Shown here: in pieces, positions 32,301 to 45,764 of the stretch
Layout: each line of letters begins with the position of its first letter
Numbering within the stretch: position 1 is the first letter of the stretch
Assembly: GCA_932521025.1 (NCBI GenBank)
Contig: OW051472.1
Coordinates: 4,774,001 to 4,838,000, forward strand
Origin: Oscheius onirici
Taxonomy: Eukaryota > Nematoda > Chromadorea > Rhabditida > Rhabditidae
Reading direction: 5' to 3'
DNA: 64,000 bases
Position numbers and translations under genes: made by a program
Notes under the pieces: generated by a model
Database searches by the model: none
What the model was told of the DNA's origin: nothing
The model's input: only the letters and a program-made list of their open reading frames with translations

Positions 32301-35300
32301 GAACAGACTACAATAGTATCAAGTATATCAACTCTGTCATCTTCTCAGGCTGTTTCCACAGTGATTTCGTCTACGAGTGTCGGTTCAACTAATCCAGCAA
32401 TCACGTCTAGTCCAGAAACAACCGTTTCCTTGCCTGCGTCAACAATTTTGAGTACTACAGAACGGAGTGCGTCGTCTTCAGTGAGCTCAACGGTTGATTC
32501 AACTCTTATTTCCTCAACCATACTCAGTTCTACTGCGCCATCGACCTTAGGGAGTAGTACAACTATTTCGGGAAGCTCAACCACTTTGATTTCTACAGTA
32601 TCGACTGCCACAAGCCCTGTAGAAAGCTCCACTATGGGCACCACTACAAGTCAAGGTACGAGTACCTTTGAATCACCCAGTAGTACTCTGGAAAGTAGCT
32701 CTACGAGTCCTGGCGTATTCAGTACACAAATATCCACAACAGGATCAGGGTCCGACACTTCTAGTTCTACTACAATGACACAGAGCAGCGTCACTTTGGG
32801 TTCTTCGACTGTTAGCTCAGAAACCTCAACTAGCACACAAGGATCTACCAGTTCGGAAACCAGTACCGCCTCCCGGATAAATTCTGGTAGCCCGACTACC
32901 AGACAGGGAACGACTAGTCTGCTGAGCTCAACAACTGAAGCAACTTCAGTGACGGAAAGCTCGAGCACTCCGAGTATGTCTACAGTAACTATCGAAACAT
33001 ACAGTACTCCTCAAAGTTCCACTGTTCTGGGATCTTCCACGACTAGTTCCAGTTCTATAGTAACTTCCCCTTCCAAGAGTACTGTTTCCCAAACAACAGA
33101 AAATACTGGAAGTTCGAGCACAAGCCAAGGAACATCTAGTCAGTCTACTGTCACTCAGGAATCGAGTACTTTTGGCAGTTCTACAGGAACACATAGTACT
33201 CTTCAAAGTTCCGCAGCTCTGGGATCCTCAACTCTTTTGACTAGTACTACGGGGTCCAGTTCTACAGAAACCTCCACTTCCAGTAGCACTCTATCCGATA
33301 CAACAGAAATTTCTGGAAGTTCGAGTCAGGGAACAACTAGTCAGTCAAGCTCGACTACTGTAGGAACTTCTATAGCACTGTCATCATCAACTGTCATTTC
33401 GACTACCGGCAGCAGCACGGAAACTTCGGCATTCTCGTCAACATTTTCTTCTATTCCCTCTAGTACCTTTGAGCCTCAGTCCACGACCATTTTGAGTACC
33501 CAATCCAATACGGTAACTTCTGGTAGGTTTTTGGCTTTGCTTGTTCAATTTCACTGCTTGCCACCGACATTGCTTGCCGAAACATCCAAATACCTAGCAG
33601 ATAAAGGAAAGTTTCAGGTTCTTCGATGGGTACAACAACAGTTGGAAGTAGTTCAACAACTGGCGCTTCAAGCTCAACGGGTGCTTCGACATCAGGAGGA
33701 AGTACCACTCCGGCAGGATCGACGACTGTTGTTTCTACCACTGGGGCATCTTCAACTATGGGAAGCCCGTTGACAACAATATCCTCGATAACTGGAGCTT
33801 CATCAACTATGGGAGACTCGTCAACGACAGTATTTTCGACCACTCACATTTCATCAGCCATGGGAGGAACCTCGACAACAAGCTCTTCTTCCACGCAGAA
33901 CGTTGTTTCTACAACGGGAGTTATTTCCACAACCGGACTTACTTCCACTGGAACTACAGCCTCCTCCACAGCTGGAGGATCTTCTAGCACCGTTGCTTCT
34001 ACAAACACTGCTTCCACGACAACGTATATGCCAACCACTAGCATGGCGCCAGGTTTGGAGAGTCTTTGAGTCAGGTAGTGCTGAGTTTTCAGGAACACTG
34101 CAATGTCTCTTCATGATGGATTGGAGCTACATGGGAACTGATCAGCTATCTCTTACCACAAACAGTGATCTGTATGTCAAGGTGAGACTAAGACTTCACA
34201 TAAAAACTGACCCTTGTATTCAGCAAAGAGACTATGTTATCAGTGTGGCTCAGCAGCTTTTCTCCAATTCTCAGCTCACATTCTCGGCCACATTCGGATT
34301 TTATGGAGCTGTTGATCATGTTGACTGCGGTAGCCCCATCGCTAGCGACTATTACACATCAGCTCCACAGTTTTCATACTTCCTCTCCTCTTTCCACAAT
34401 CCATATCCCGATTGTCCTGTTGACCTGTGTGACATCCTTTCAAATCTTACCACGTGGAATCCCCCAGGAGGACGTCAATGTCTGGTATTCATCTCGGCAG
34501 AGGGTCCTCCAGACTTCATTTGTGACCCAGGACTGGATACCTCGAAGTACCAGTATATTTTCGGAGTTGGATTGGATCAGGGAGTCGGAGTCCAGTCTAT
34601 TTCCACAAACTTCACAGCAATCACCGACAATTACACCCAAACTGACATTGACAGTCTGGCCAATACCATCTCACAAACTGTTCTTGGTAAAAGTTTTATA
34701 TATTTTACAAGCTAAAATTTGAGTTTTCAGGTCCTACCACTACACAAATAATTGGTTCCGGAACTAGTCCAGCCTCCACAACTGCTTTGTCCACGATATC
34801 AATAGCCCCAGGTAACACGAACCTTATTCTTTATGATCAAAGTCTATTACAGTTTCATATGAGTGTCTTTTCGTCATGGATTGGAGTTACTGCGGAGCCG
34901 GGCAATCATCAAACACAACAATTAACAACTTGTATGTAAACGTAAGCATTATATTTATATCTTTGAATTATAGAACATTTAGCAAAGAAATTTTGTTAAC
35001 AGTGTCGCCCAACAGCTTTACGGTAGTAGCAGCCTCTTGTTCCAAGCAAGCTTTGGATTCTACGGAGACGTTTCGGCAGATCAAACTTCGCCAAATTGTT
35101 TGAATCCTATCTACGATGCTTACATTTACGATACCAACGTTTTCGCAACAGTTCTCACATTACATGATCCTAGTCCGAATTGCAATGTTAACATTTGCGA
35201 GTAAGTAATGCGAAAGCTCGATAAAATTTTCGCTTTTAGCATGATCGGCGACGTCAACAGCTGGAGTCCTATGGGTGGTCGCCAGTGTTTAGTATTCATC

Positions 35301-38300
35301 TCTGCAGAGTACTCAACCTATTATCAGCCAATTTAACATTTTATTCAGGGACGCATCAAGTTTTATACCGTGTAACCCCTCATTCGACCCCTCAAAATAT
35401 CGTGATGTCATTGGTGTCTCGCTAAACGGCGGGCAAGGAGTATCCCAAATAACAAATAATGTGACCAGTATTACGGATGCTTTTAGTCAAACAGATATCG
35501 ATAATTTGGTCAACGCCATTACCTCTATGGCTATCGGTACATTTCAGTTATTTGAATTCATAACAAGACGGTTTAGCTAATGGTCCTCTGACAGGAACCA
35601 CAACTGGAGTTTCTACTACTGAATCAACTGGTACCTCTAGCACAGTCTCCTCTGATACAACGACCGGAATGACTGGCACTACTTCTCAAAATACTGGAAC
35701 GAGCACTACAGGAGGCAGTACAGCTACACAAAGTACAGCAACTTCTACTGTAGGAAATACTGGTTCTACTGTAACTGGTACCGAGGGATCAAGCACACGG
35801 TCAACAGTACTTACTACCTCGGAAACTAGTGTAACAGGGAGTCCAAGTTCTACTGTGACGGGAACTGCTCCTAGTACTAGCTCTCAGGAGTCGACAACGG
35901 TAGCTTCCACGACTAAAAGTGCTACTTCTGAAGCCACTGGGTCTACTGTAACCGGAACAGTAAGTTCCATCTCAACGCAGTCAACAGTGACTGGTACTGA
36001 AGCGTCAACTACAATATCCGCCTCGACCATTATTGGAGCAACCGGTTCCACTGCTAGAGTAACTACAACTGGAGTGAGCTCATCATCTTCGGGAAGCACT
36101 GTGACTGGAACTTCAGAATCGACGGCAGTAACCTCGCCTAGCGCTGACACAACTGAAATGACTGGGTCGACTGTTACTGGAACAGCTGGGTCGAGTACTC
36201 GAGCTACAGCAACTACGTCTAGTAGTACTGGTTTAACTGAAACGTCAGTTTCTACTGTTACAGGAATGAGCTCAATCGTTTCCGGAATTACAGGCTCTAC
36301 AGTCTTTTCGAGTACAGCGGCCTCTTCGCCCATATCCACGGTAACCGGAACCTCTGGAAACCCAGAGACTTCTGGAAGTACAGTGACTGGGACCGGAACC
36401 ACTCCAGTAGGAACCAGTCAACCAACAACTGGAGACTCAACAGTCAGTGGAACAGTCCTTTCGACAACTATACCGTCGACTACTGTCACTGGAAATACAG
36501 GATCAACAGATGTGGGAGCCAGTCATTCCACAACGTCTGGACAAAGTAGCACCGGACAGTCCACAGTAATTTCAACAACAGTAAGTGGTACCAGTGGGTC
36601 AACAGCGACGGAAACTGAACAATCAACCACATCCGGGACATCTACCGGATCCGCGGTAACTGGGACTGCAACAACTCAAACAACTGAAAACTCTGGAGGA
36701 ACCAGCACTGTAGTTTCAACTGTATCAACAGAGAGTACGGCTGGCACCACAAGCGGAAGTAGTACAAGCACAGGCAGCAGTACTCTAGACAGTGCGGAAA
36801 CCACTGTTACCAGTTCTTCATCTAGTTTAGAAACTACCCTTACCGCAACATATTCACCTTCTAGTTCCTCTTCTAGTACGATCGTTTCGACCTCAAGAAC
36901 AGGTAGGCTTATCCAAAGCACTCACAAAAGCCCTCTACACTAAATATCCGTTCCTGTCGTACGTCGAAAGTAGTGGTCAAATTCCACAATGAGTTATACT
37001 GTTTTAGATACGACGGTCACCGGAACTGGAACCACTTCCACTGGAACCACTGAAGCTGGAACAACAATATATGGAACTACGGGTACAGTAACCACTGGTA
37101 AGAATACAGTAGGACGAACAAAAATTATTATAGGAACCACTGGTAGTGTAACTACGACTATTGGAGCAACAGGGACTGGAACTACATCTTCTGGCATTAC
37201 GATCTCCGGAACAATGGGAACTGGGTCCACAGTCATAGGAACAACATACAGCACTGGAACTGCCCCTGCAGTCAGTAGTACTACCATCTCCGGAACTACC
37301 GGTAAGTTGGACCGAAGATATTATCATAGGAACTACAGGCTCTGGAACTTCTGTCACTGGTACTACCGTCTCCGCAACAACTGCTACCGGAACCACTACA
37401 GGAAACACTGGATCCAGCATCACTGCTCAGTCCATGACACCTGTAACCGGAACTGCATCGACTGTATCTTCAACAGTGATAAGTACCTCTCCAAATACTG
37501 GTTCCACAACCACTGGAGTTACTGCTACAACCGGCACAATGGGCTCAACAACTGCAGGAGCGACAACTACAGGTAATTCTTTGTTTCGATACAAAAACTG
37601 TGGTTTCTAGGTGCTACAGATACAACCCAGACAGGAAACACAGCAACGACACATACCGGTACAACTGGCAGTTCCACTACAGGAGCAACTTTTGGAAGCT
37701 CGGCCGGAACAACTAGCGGAAGTAGCACAACGGCTGGTAAGAGCAGTAGAGATATTTTTACAGACAGAATACCCAATTTACAAACAATTTGGAACAGTAA
37801 AACGATTTTATAGGCTCTACCACCGCTGGGTCAAGTGCTTCTTCCACTATGTCGCCGTCCACAGTCTCTGAAACAGCTGGTTCTACTGTGGCTTCCAGTA
37901 CCGTTGCCTCAACCACTCCCGTGGGAACAACAATGTCAACAACGCTAGGTAGAGTCATTTTTTTGTAAAAAAAATTGCATGACAAAAAACATTTATTGAA
38001 AATTTGTTTTTGTACAGATTTCACGTCTATGACTGGGTCAAGTAGCACTGTGAGAGTAGAAACTACTCGGATTTCGGAATCAACAGGAACGTCTGGACAG
38101 AGTACTAGTCTAGGAACCAGTGCTGTTTCTTCTAATACTGACGCTACAAGACCATCTAGCACTGTAACTGGACAGAGTACTAGTCAATACTCGACCACCG
38201 GAGGGAGCACTTCTACTGGAAGTATTCTGTTGTCTACAGTAACCAGTCAAATTACATCTACAGGAGCTATAGACCAGTCGACTATCAGACAAGACACGAC

Positions 38301-41300
38301 TGGAAGCCCGACCAGCGTTTCTCCTATGCCTTCTGAACAGACTCAATCTCAAACTTCCACAACTGAAATGAACGCTGGAAGTACAGCAACCGGTCCGGAT
38401 TCAAGTACAGTAATTGTTCCCGCTACTACTGGAATTACTGGAACAAGCACTGGAACGTCCGAAGCTCAGACGACAGGCGGTATTTCAACAGGAACAACAG
38501 TCAGCTCAACTACTGGTGGTACCATCATAACTACGACTGGAAGTACACAGTCAAATACCTTCGACTCGACTTCTGGTCTTTCCAGTAGTACCGTAGTCCT
38601 GGCTGGAAGTACTAGTCAAGGATCTACGAGACAGAGTACAGTCGCGGGAACTACAGGAACGACCGCGGAAGTTGTGACTAGTACAGTAGCTAGTACAAAT
38701 GGAATCAGTTATACTTCATCGGTCGGGTCAAAGACGGAAACCACCACTCTCGGAAGTATTGGGACTAGTCTTGAATCCACAACAGCAGAAGTTGTGGCCA
38801 GTACATCAGCTAGTACAAGTGGAATCAGTTCAATGACAACAGTTGTCTCTACAACCGCGACTACAATGATTGGAAGTACTGGAACAAGTTCAGGATCAAG
38901 TACTGCAACACAAATTACCGGAAGTTCTGAATCAAGCACCATATCCAGTACAAGTTCTGGTTTCACTAGTACCTTGCTCACAATAACCACGACTGGGGCC
39001 AGTTCAACAGGGACTGGACAGACTGATTCCAGTGCAGTGACGACTGAGTCGACTTCCACCGCTCGAAATACAGGACAGAGCGACACTAGCGGAATGACTA
39101 CTTCAAAAGGAACAGAAGTTACTGAAAGCACAGTAGACAGTTCAACTGGATCGACTGAATCCACAGTCCCAGTTCAGACGGATTCTAGTTCAAAAAGTAC
39201 AATTTCCAATCCGTCGTCTACAGAAAGTAGTCACTCTACAACAATCTCTCACGGAACTGGGTTCACTGAAAGTACAGAAATCAGTTCAACAAAACCATCG
39301 ACTATAGTATCAACCTCTGCAACTACTGACAAAAGTTCCACTTCTGCGACTGATCTTTCAAGCACTGGTACTGTAGTAGAAAGCTCTTCTTCGACAAGTC
39401 AGACTACTGGAGGAATTACTATATCCAGCTCAGTATCCAGTAGTACTACTCAGAGTCAAGATTCTTCGACTTCTGTGACTACTGATTTCTCGACTATAGG
39501 TGGGGGAAGTGCACCTTTCTTGCACTTCCCGTTTTTTGTTCCACATCCATCGTCTTGCACTCTCACACTGCTTTTCAAACATCACAAACACAAGTACTCG
39601 AACTCTAATATCATATCCTATCACAAAATACACATAACCCCCACACTGCACACATCTATCAATTTTCTTGTCTGAATCTGAATCCAATAATTGTTTTTCA
39701 GGCACCACTGGAACCACTGGTGTGCCCACGACTGCTGCTCCTAGTAAGCTACTAACGTATTTGGTAAAAACATACGATTTTCAGTTCCACTAAATTGCTT
39801 GTTCATGATAGATTGGAGCTACTTTGGTGAAGGACAGTCCGCTGATCCCGGAAATAATGCAACATATGAAGCGGTATTTTTTTTTGTAAATTTGGTAAAT
39901 ATGACGTTTTAGCAAAAAACGTATATCAGCAACGTGGCACAGCAAATTTATAACAACAGTAACATAGCTTTCCAAGCTACATTTGGATCTTTTGGAGACG
40001 TCACTACTGACCAATATATTAATAACATTGAGGATCTTTACGCTTCTGAGTATTCTTCTTTTGAACAGGCTCTGACTTTTTGGAATCCCGGAACTAATTA
40101 TTTTCTGGATCTTTGCGAGTAAGCGGCTCATACCATAGTGTTAAATATAATTTCTTCAGCGCTATTGATAGCATCAATAGTTGGAGCCCGATACTTGGCT
40201 CACAATGTCTGATTTTTATTTCTGCCGAGTGAGTCACAACAATTACTCAGTCATTAGAGATTCAGGAATGAATCCGATTTTGGAAGCAATAAGCTTGACA
40301 GTAATAAGTACCCACTAATCTTTGGTGTTGAACTCAACGGTACAATTTAGTTAATTATTTTTCACGGAAGTTTAGGAAAAACTGGCATCTCAACCCAAAC
40401 TTCAAATCTTGTTACTGCCACTGACTCGTATCCGCAAACCGATGTAGACAATCTGGTAACGCTAATCATCAATACAGTTCTTGGTAATTTCGAAACAGGT
40501 GAAACATTCACGGATATTCTAGACGGACCTGGTACAGCCTCTACACCACAGACAACAAGTAACGTTGTTACTAGTTCATCACAATCAGTTCAATCTACCG
40601 TATCTGGTGGAATCACAACTGGTTTCTATGGTACAACTGGAATAACAGGAGGTGCAACCACCAGTTCTGGATCCACCACAACCGGAGTTTCAACTAGTAT
40701 TGGAGGAACGATTTTTGGAAGTTCAATCACCGGGTCTGGATCAACCGCGGCAGGATCCTTTACTAGTACTGTACCAATTATTACCGATAGCACGCCGACA
40801 GCTAACACAGGTAATTAAGCCAAGACAGTGAAAAACAAAAGACGAATGTTCAGAAGTGAACAAGGTTTAAAAAAAATATGTGGTTTGGCTTACTGTTGGC
40901 TTGATGCGCGGGGGGGGGGGGGGGGGCAAACTCAAAATCGCGTTCATCCAATCGGTCTGAATTGTAAACCACCACCACAAATAACCCAGAAAAAAATTGG
41001 GGTTGATAGATTGCAAAATAAAAATTTTAAAAATACATATTTTCTTTTTAGATATCAGTAGAGAAACAAAGGTCAACTGTATGCCTTCCAGAATGAATAT
41101 TGCATCTACAGTTCTTTATTTCATAACAACTAATTTTCAAGCCATATTAATGGTCACATTGCAGGTACAACAACTCCTGCGACTACAGTAACCGGACAAA
41201 CATCTCAAAGCTCCACTGCACATAGTACTACAACTGGTGTTTCTACCGCAACGACAACAGCTGGCGCCGGCAGTTCAACGACAGGTTTCGCAGGTGCGAA

Positions 41301-41537
41301 AAGTTGAAATTCAATAAACAGGCTTATTTTACCGAATGAAATGCCCAAAGCCAAGGAAATCAAAGAAACTACCAATTTCAGGAACAACTACAGTGACCGG
41401 TTCAACTGCGCAAGGTACTACTGTATCGACAACTGGAGTCTCTTCGACAGGTTAATCTAGCAAAACTTGGATGTACTCTAGGGATTTCAGGAACATACAG
41501 TTCAATGATAGGATCCTCCACAATGTCGTCACCGTAA
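29386..41537 (+). CDS. Giant type II membrane mucin with VWA-like domains
   Basis: Many exons. First exons: 29386-29488, 29536-29696, 30061-30233, 30277-30366, 30404-30618 and 30661-31371; the longest are 31903-33522 and about 35593-36902. An N-terminal signal-anchor (TLVFLAVLVIVVAVAVVLTV) follows the basic MAKKWPK, so a type II orientation is likely. A VWA-like domain comes first, then Ser/Thr-rich repeats. Three related degenerate VWA-like domains (34093-34686, about 34853-35533, about 39786-40483) each open with a [CL]LF[MV][MI]DWSY motif and carry SVAQQ[LI][YF], a W[SN]P..G.[RQ]QCL.FISAE block and TQTD[IV]D[NS]L. The Asp-x-Ser of a metal site is kept but the rest is not evident. The Thr/Ser tracts predict dense O-glycosylation. 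It is probably a surface-coat or cuticle protein. Introns are usually placed after a lone G of a Gly codon in the repeats. Stop at 41535-41537. Confidence 0.85.
40910..40926. repeat. Poly-G tract (17 G)
   Basis: Seventeen uninterrupted G bases in an intron near the 3' end of the mucin gene. It is the longest mononucleotide G run in the window and a candidate G-quadruplex or unstable tract. Confidence 0.95.
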
Positions 41538-42299
41538 CTGGTTCGAAAATTTGCTCACCGCCCATTATTTTGTGATCTCACTTGCAGTCAATAAATAAAT
41601 TATTTTCTATCTTAGTTTTTTTAGAAGACGTTACATTGACGGCCTGTTGAAACACCGAAATAATATTTTCTGGAAACTCGTCCAATACAATTTCTGGTCA
41701 CCACAGTCATACCTCGAAGGTTCGCTGTCTATTAATAATCGTCATCCCAGACCACTTGATGCCCAATTAAGGAGAGAGGGCAACGTGCAGCTTCAAATTT
41801 CAGGTCCTCGTCTTACGCACATTCTGTTTGTTCCCTTCTGGTTGCAGAAGCACAGAGCTTCCCGCTCTTTCGCCTCAAGAGTTCTGTTGTTCTTGAAACG
41901 GCTCGCGAAGGTGTGAATAATTTCTAAATGACCAATGGGAGACACCAAAACGCTAGAATGTCACGCCATTTCCCCGTGAGAAAATAAAGTTTTGTTAATT
42001 CTACTGAAACTCAATTTTGGGTGACGATTGAACTTTGTTTGTATCCTAGTTCTTCGGTCCTTCAACTGTTTTTCCTGCAACTCCAGGTTGAGTATGTAAC
42101 GCACTTCATCTCTTCAAGCGTTCTTCAGAGATTACCAATAAATTTTCCTCTGAACCGAACTGACTCCTACTTTCATTTTTCCTAATTTCAATTGGGTCAT
42201 TAATCCCGCATCTCTAAGATGCTCTTTCATCCTTTTTGTTCAAAGCTTCCGAGTTCGTGGGAGCCCCTAGAGCACTCAGTCTTCCCAGAACAAGAACTA
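41538..42299. other. 3' flank of the mucin gene
   Basis: Contains AATAAATAAATT shortly after the mucin stop (near 41590), a likely poly(A) signal, then sequence without recognisable genes up to the fold-back element. Confidence 0.45.
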
Positions 42300-43270
42300 C
42301 ACCGCTTTTCATAATTATAGGTTCACCTCAGTTTTTCGACCTAGCGCGGCGCGCGTTTGTCAAAACGTTCTGATATGTTTTCCAATCGATTCGGCGTGTT
42401 TAGCCATATTTTAAAAGAATTCAGTAGTAGAATTCAGCATTTCCAGTCGTTTTCCTATTTTCGCACCTTTTCATAATTATAGATTCACCTCTGATTTTCT
42501 CACTTACAATGGATAGAATTGGCCAATAGATAAGCTGGAAGCTCAGAAAGTACCTCTGATTGGGTGTGCACAATTGGAACACAAAATAACCTCGATTTGG
42601 AGCTCATCCGAAAAGTCTATTTTGTACTGGTGCACAGGTGGGAGTCGGTAAATCGCTCCTAACTACCGGATTTGCCATATTCAAGAGGTACCGATTTCCA
42701 CGGTGTGCTTTTCGAACATCTTCAAGGGCGCCCATTTTCAGTACTAATTTTGACGCAGACAGGTCCGCGAAATTAAAATTAGTTCATGGCCAATGTTTTC
42801 TCACTGATTCTATCCATTTTCTAGGACAGTGTTACATAATATAAGAACAACGTATTGCCAAAGTTTGAACCAGTTTCCTTGTAATCCCAGAGAGTTAGGA
42901 GCGATTTACCGACTCCCACCTGTGCACCAGTACAAAATAGACTTTTCGGATGAGCTCCAAATCGAGGTTATTTTGTGTTCCAATTGTGCACACCCAATCA
43001 GAGGTACTTTCTGAGCTTCCAGCTTATATATTGGCCAATTCTATCCATTGTAAGTGAGAAAATCAGAGGTGAATCTATAATTATGAAAAGGTGCGAAAAT
43101 AGGAAAACGACTGGAAATGTTGAATTCTTCTACTGAATTCTTTTAAAATATGGCTACTGGGGTTTTTAAACACGACGAATCGATTGGAAAACATATCAGA
43201 ACGTTTTGACAAACGCGCGCCGCGCTAGGTCGAAAAACTGAGGTGAACCTATAATTATGAAAAGCGGTGT
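42300..43270. mobile_element. 971-bp fold-back MITE (Tc1/mariner-type TA duplication)
   Basis: Two long inverted arms, 42300-42664 and 42894-43270, flank a spacer of about 230 bp. The ends read CACCGCTTTTCATAATTATA and its complement, and the element is bounded by TA on both sides (42298-42299 and 43271-43272). The arms match almost throughout, with small indels. A second, internal copy of the end motif (CTTTTCATAATTATAGATTC near 42468 and its complement near 43065-43090) makes a two-tier palindrome. There is no transposase frame. The TA duplication suggests mobilisation by a Tc1/mariner-type enzyme. Confidence 0.85.
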
Positions 43271-44493
43271 ACTTCCCCCAAAATACACTAATCTCTGATT
43301 CAGTAGGAAAAGAAGAAAAGTTTCAAGGTTTACTCAAGCTCTTTTCTCCCAAGTATCGTCCCATTCATTTCAGTCGCCCTCTCTGAGGATCAAGAGCCGA
43401 TTGAGCACTATGTAAACGCCAGAAGGGCGGCCGGGAGGCTCAGATTGCTCGTTTCATTTTGCTTTTGTTGGGGCCATCTGACCTCTGTTCTCTCACCCTC
43501 TTTTGCAGAAAATCATTTAGAACAGAGGCTTTTATATTTGGATCGTATTGGAGAGGAGAGGGGGCTTCTGCTACAACCACGTTTTTCTCATTTTACGGCC
43601 ACCCTGCACTTTGCTCGGCGCTAAGTGGCTAGAAATTTTGTTAGTATAGTCGCCGCTGTATTAGTCTTGTCTTTTATTCCTTGTCTCCATTGGTGTTTGG
43701 CCGCAAACCAATTCTAGACCAAGTCGGTTTCTGGACTAGTGAATCCGCGCAATGTCTGGCAGCAATTGAGAATTACTGGCTCTCGCGTGACACCTGATTG
43801 CTAAAAAATCCTAGGAATCTTCTACTTATTACTCTTTTTTATGAATCAGTTATTCTTAATTGAATGCTGTTCACTTTACGGCTTCCAGGACGACTTTTTG
43901 TGATTGTCTTGATTAAGCGTTTCTGTTCTTTTTCATTGTAACCCTACAAAAACATTGCTGTTTCTGATCCTGTACTCTGTATTTACAAGCACACCGCCAT
44001 TCTAACTAATTGCCCACAGTGAGCGCTTGTTATGCATGATCATCTGACTCACCCTCATAAAAATCTGGTCCAGATGTACTCTATCAGTGTGCAGAGAGAA
44101 GCCCTCCATATCCAGAAGGAGTAGATTTATGACTAATAGCCTGCACGGAATTACGTGATGCCCAACAGAAATTTGATGCTCTGCATCTTGAGACTCTGGT
44201 AATATGCGACGAGATTGGCAAAATTTATAAGTTCTGGGCTTGTGTTGGTTCAGGAAGACTGTTTTGTCCAGTTCTTTCTATTCCATATTCTTTGGTCAGT
44301 ATCTCATAATCCGAGTCCCAATTAGAGCCGATCCTCGTCCGTCATGTAATAGCATCGTCTCGAGTGTATCATTTTTTGATCTCCTATGCCTTTTCATTCA
44401 GTTACGCGACTTCAGTTCTACCCCCATGTATTGAAATCCAATTTCGGCGTCACTCTTCGTTTCAGTTCTCTCGTAAACTTTGATAATTTGCAG
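43271..44493. other. Intergenic stretch upstream of the chemoreceptor
   Basis: About 1.2 kb with no convincing exon. A TTTGCAG directly before the receptor ATG may be a trans-splice acceptor or the end of a 5' UTR intron, so some of this region may be promoter. Confidence 0.4.
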
Positions 44494-45752
44494 ATGACGG
44501 ACGACTGTACCACTGCCTACAAACTGGCCAACGATGAGTGGATGAAACTGCTCCTAATGGTCAAGATTATTAGTTGTTTGGCTGGTCCTATCCTCCTGTA
44601 CTGGAATGTGAAAACAGTTGTAAGGATTCTATTCAGCTGTTTCCTCGTACTTCTCACAAAGTACAAAGTGTTCTCAATAGAAATCTGATCCCTCTAGAAC
44701 AGAAAATATATTCTAGGGAACCAACTGGCTTGTACACCCGAACGCAAAATTTATTTACCGAGCCCACCTGATCTACACTCTCCTAGTGTCAATTGGCTTT
44801 TTCGCGGTCTATTCCCTCGATTTCTTGAGGTTTGATGGAAAAATACTGGATAAAGAGACCAAAACTTAGGCTTTCAATACCACAAGAAGATACGTGCAGC
44901 TACAGAGTCAGTGTACGCTTGGCTGTTCCTCTCCGAACCATCAATGTCATAGGCATTTATGGTCAAATCTTGACCATGTCAGCTCTGGCCGTGGAGAGAT
45001 TTATAGCCATGCTCCAGCCGAGGAAGTATGAAAAGCTTGAGAGCAACAATCTGGCCAAGATTTTGGTCTTCTCTGGGGTAAGACACAGTACATTTGTTTT
45101 AATTAAAATATTTGTTTAGTCTATTTTTGCAGTCTTTTTCTGCTCAGCCCTTCTGATTCCTGGAGTGGATTGGGAGCAATATAGTGTCGGCTTTGTGATC
45201 AGGACACCGGAAAACCAAGACCGGTATCAGGTAATTGGATTCTTGTTAATTTTACTGTATACTGTTCAGCTCGTCGTCTGGTTTGAAATCGTCCCGCAAG
45301 TTTTCACTCTTCTGGTCCTTCATCTGGTTCGAATTCTTAGCAATCCGCCAAAGATTGCCTGCTGGAGAAGGAGAGTCGATCTTGCCTCCAGATACCAGAC
45401 TGAGGAATGTCTGAAGATCTGTCATCATCTCCTTCCGGTCTTTTATACACATTTCGCCATCTTTACTTTCACAGCCTTTGGTATTACTCTCTTTCCCTTC
45501 CTGTTTCCACGAGGAGATGAGGCCAACTTTGCTCTTTTTCTCGAAATGATGGCATGGACTCCAATCTATGCGTGTGCTATGCCGGTTATTGTCAGGCTTC
45601 GGGAGCGGTACAGGTAGCTACACTGTAGAATTGTGATAAAAAGCAAATTCAGAAGACGTAAACACTCTCAAAGAACTCAGATCGGTGGGCAGAGCTACTT
45701 CCAGCCGATCACCGAGTTGGCGGAGCTGCGCAGAAACCGAGGTCGTGTTTGA
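44494..45752 (+). CDS. Seven-transmembrane chemoreceptor (SRA/SRAB-like)
   Basis: Exons 44494-44619, 44717-44829, 44870-45077, 45120-45613 and 45653-45752 join in frame to 346 residues. An optional 39-nt intron at 45230-45268 would shorten it to 333 and give a better-sized fifth helix. Seven hydrophobic segments are visible, with SRA/SRAB-like landmarks: LVHPNAKFIYRAHLIY before TM2, a Cys ahead of TM3 (EDTCSYRVS), LAVERFIAML after TM3, and a basic region SRYQTEECLKICHHLLP before TM6. These nematode-specific receptors act in chemosensory neurons through G proteins. The ATG directly follows a TTTGCAG acceptor-like site, consistent with SL trans-splicing. The stop TGA (45750-45752) is followed 12 nt later, in the same frame, by the ATG of the next gene. 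Confidence 0.82.
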
Positions 45753-45764
45753 CGGCCTGTCACC

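Noticed and set aside
30647..39164. Long minus-strand open frames rich in Val and Glu opposite the mucin
   Set aside because: They are the reverse-strand shadow of ACT/TCT-type Thr and Ser codons, which lack stops on the other strand. They have no splice sites or known motifs.
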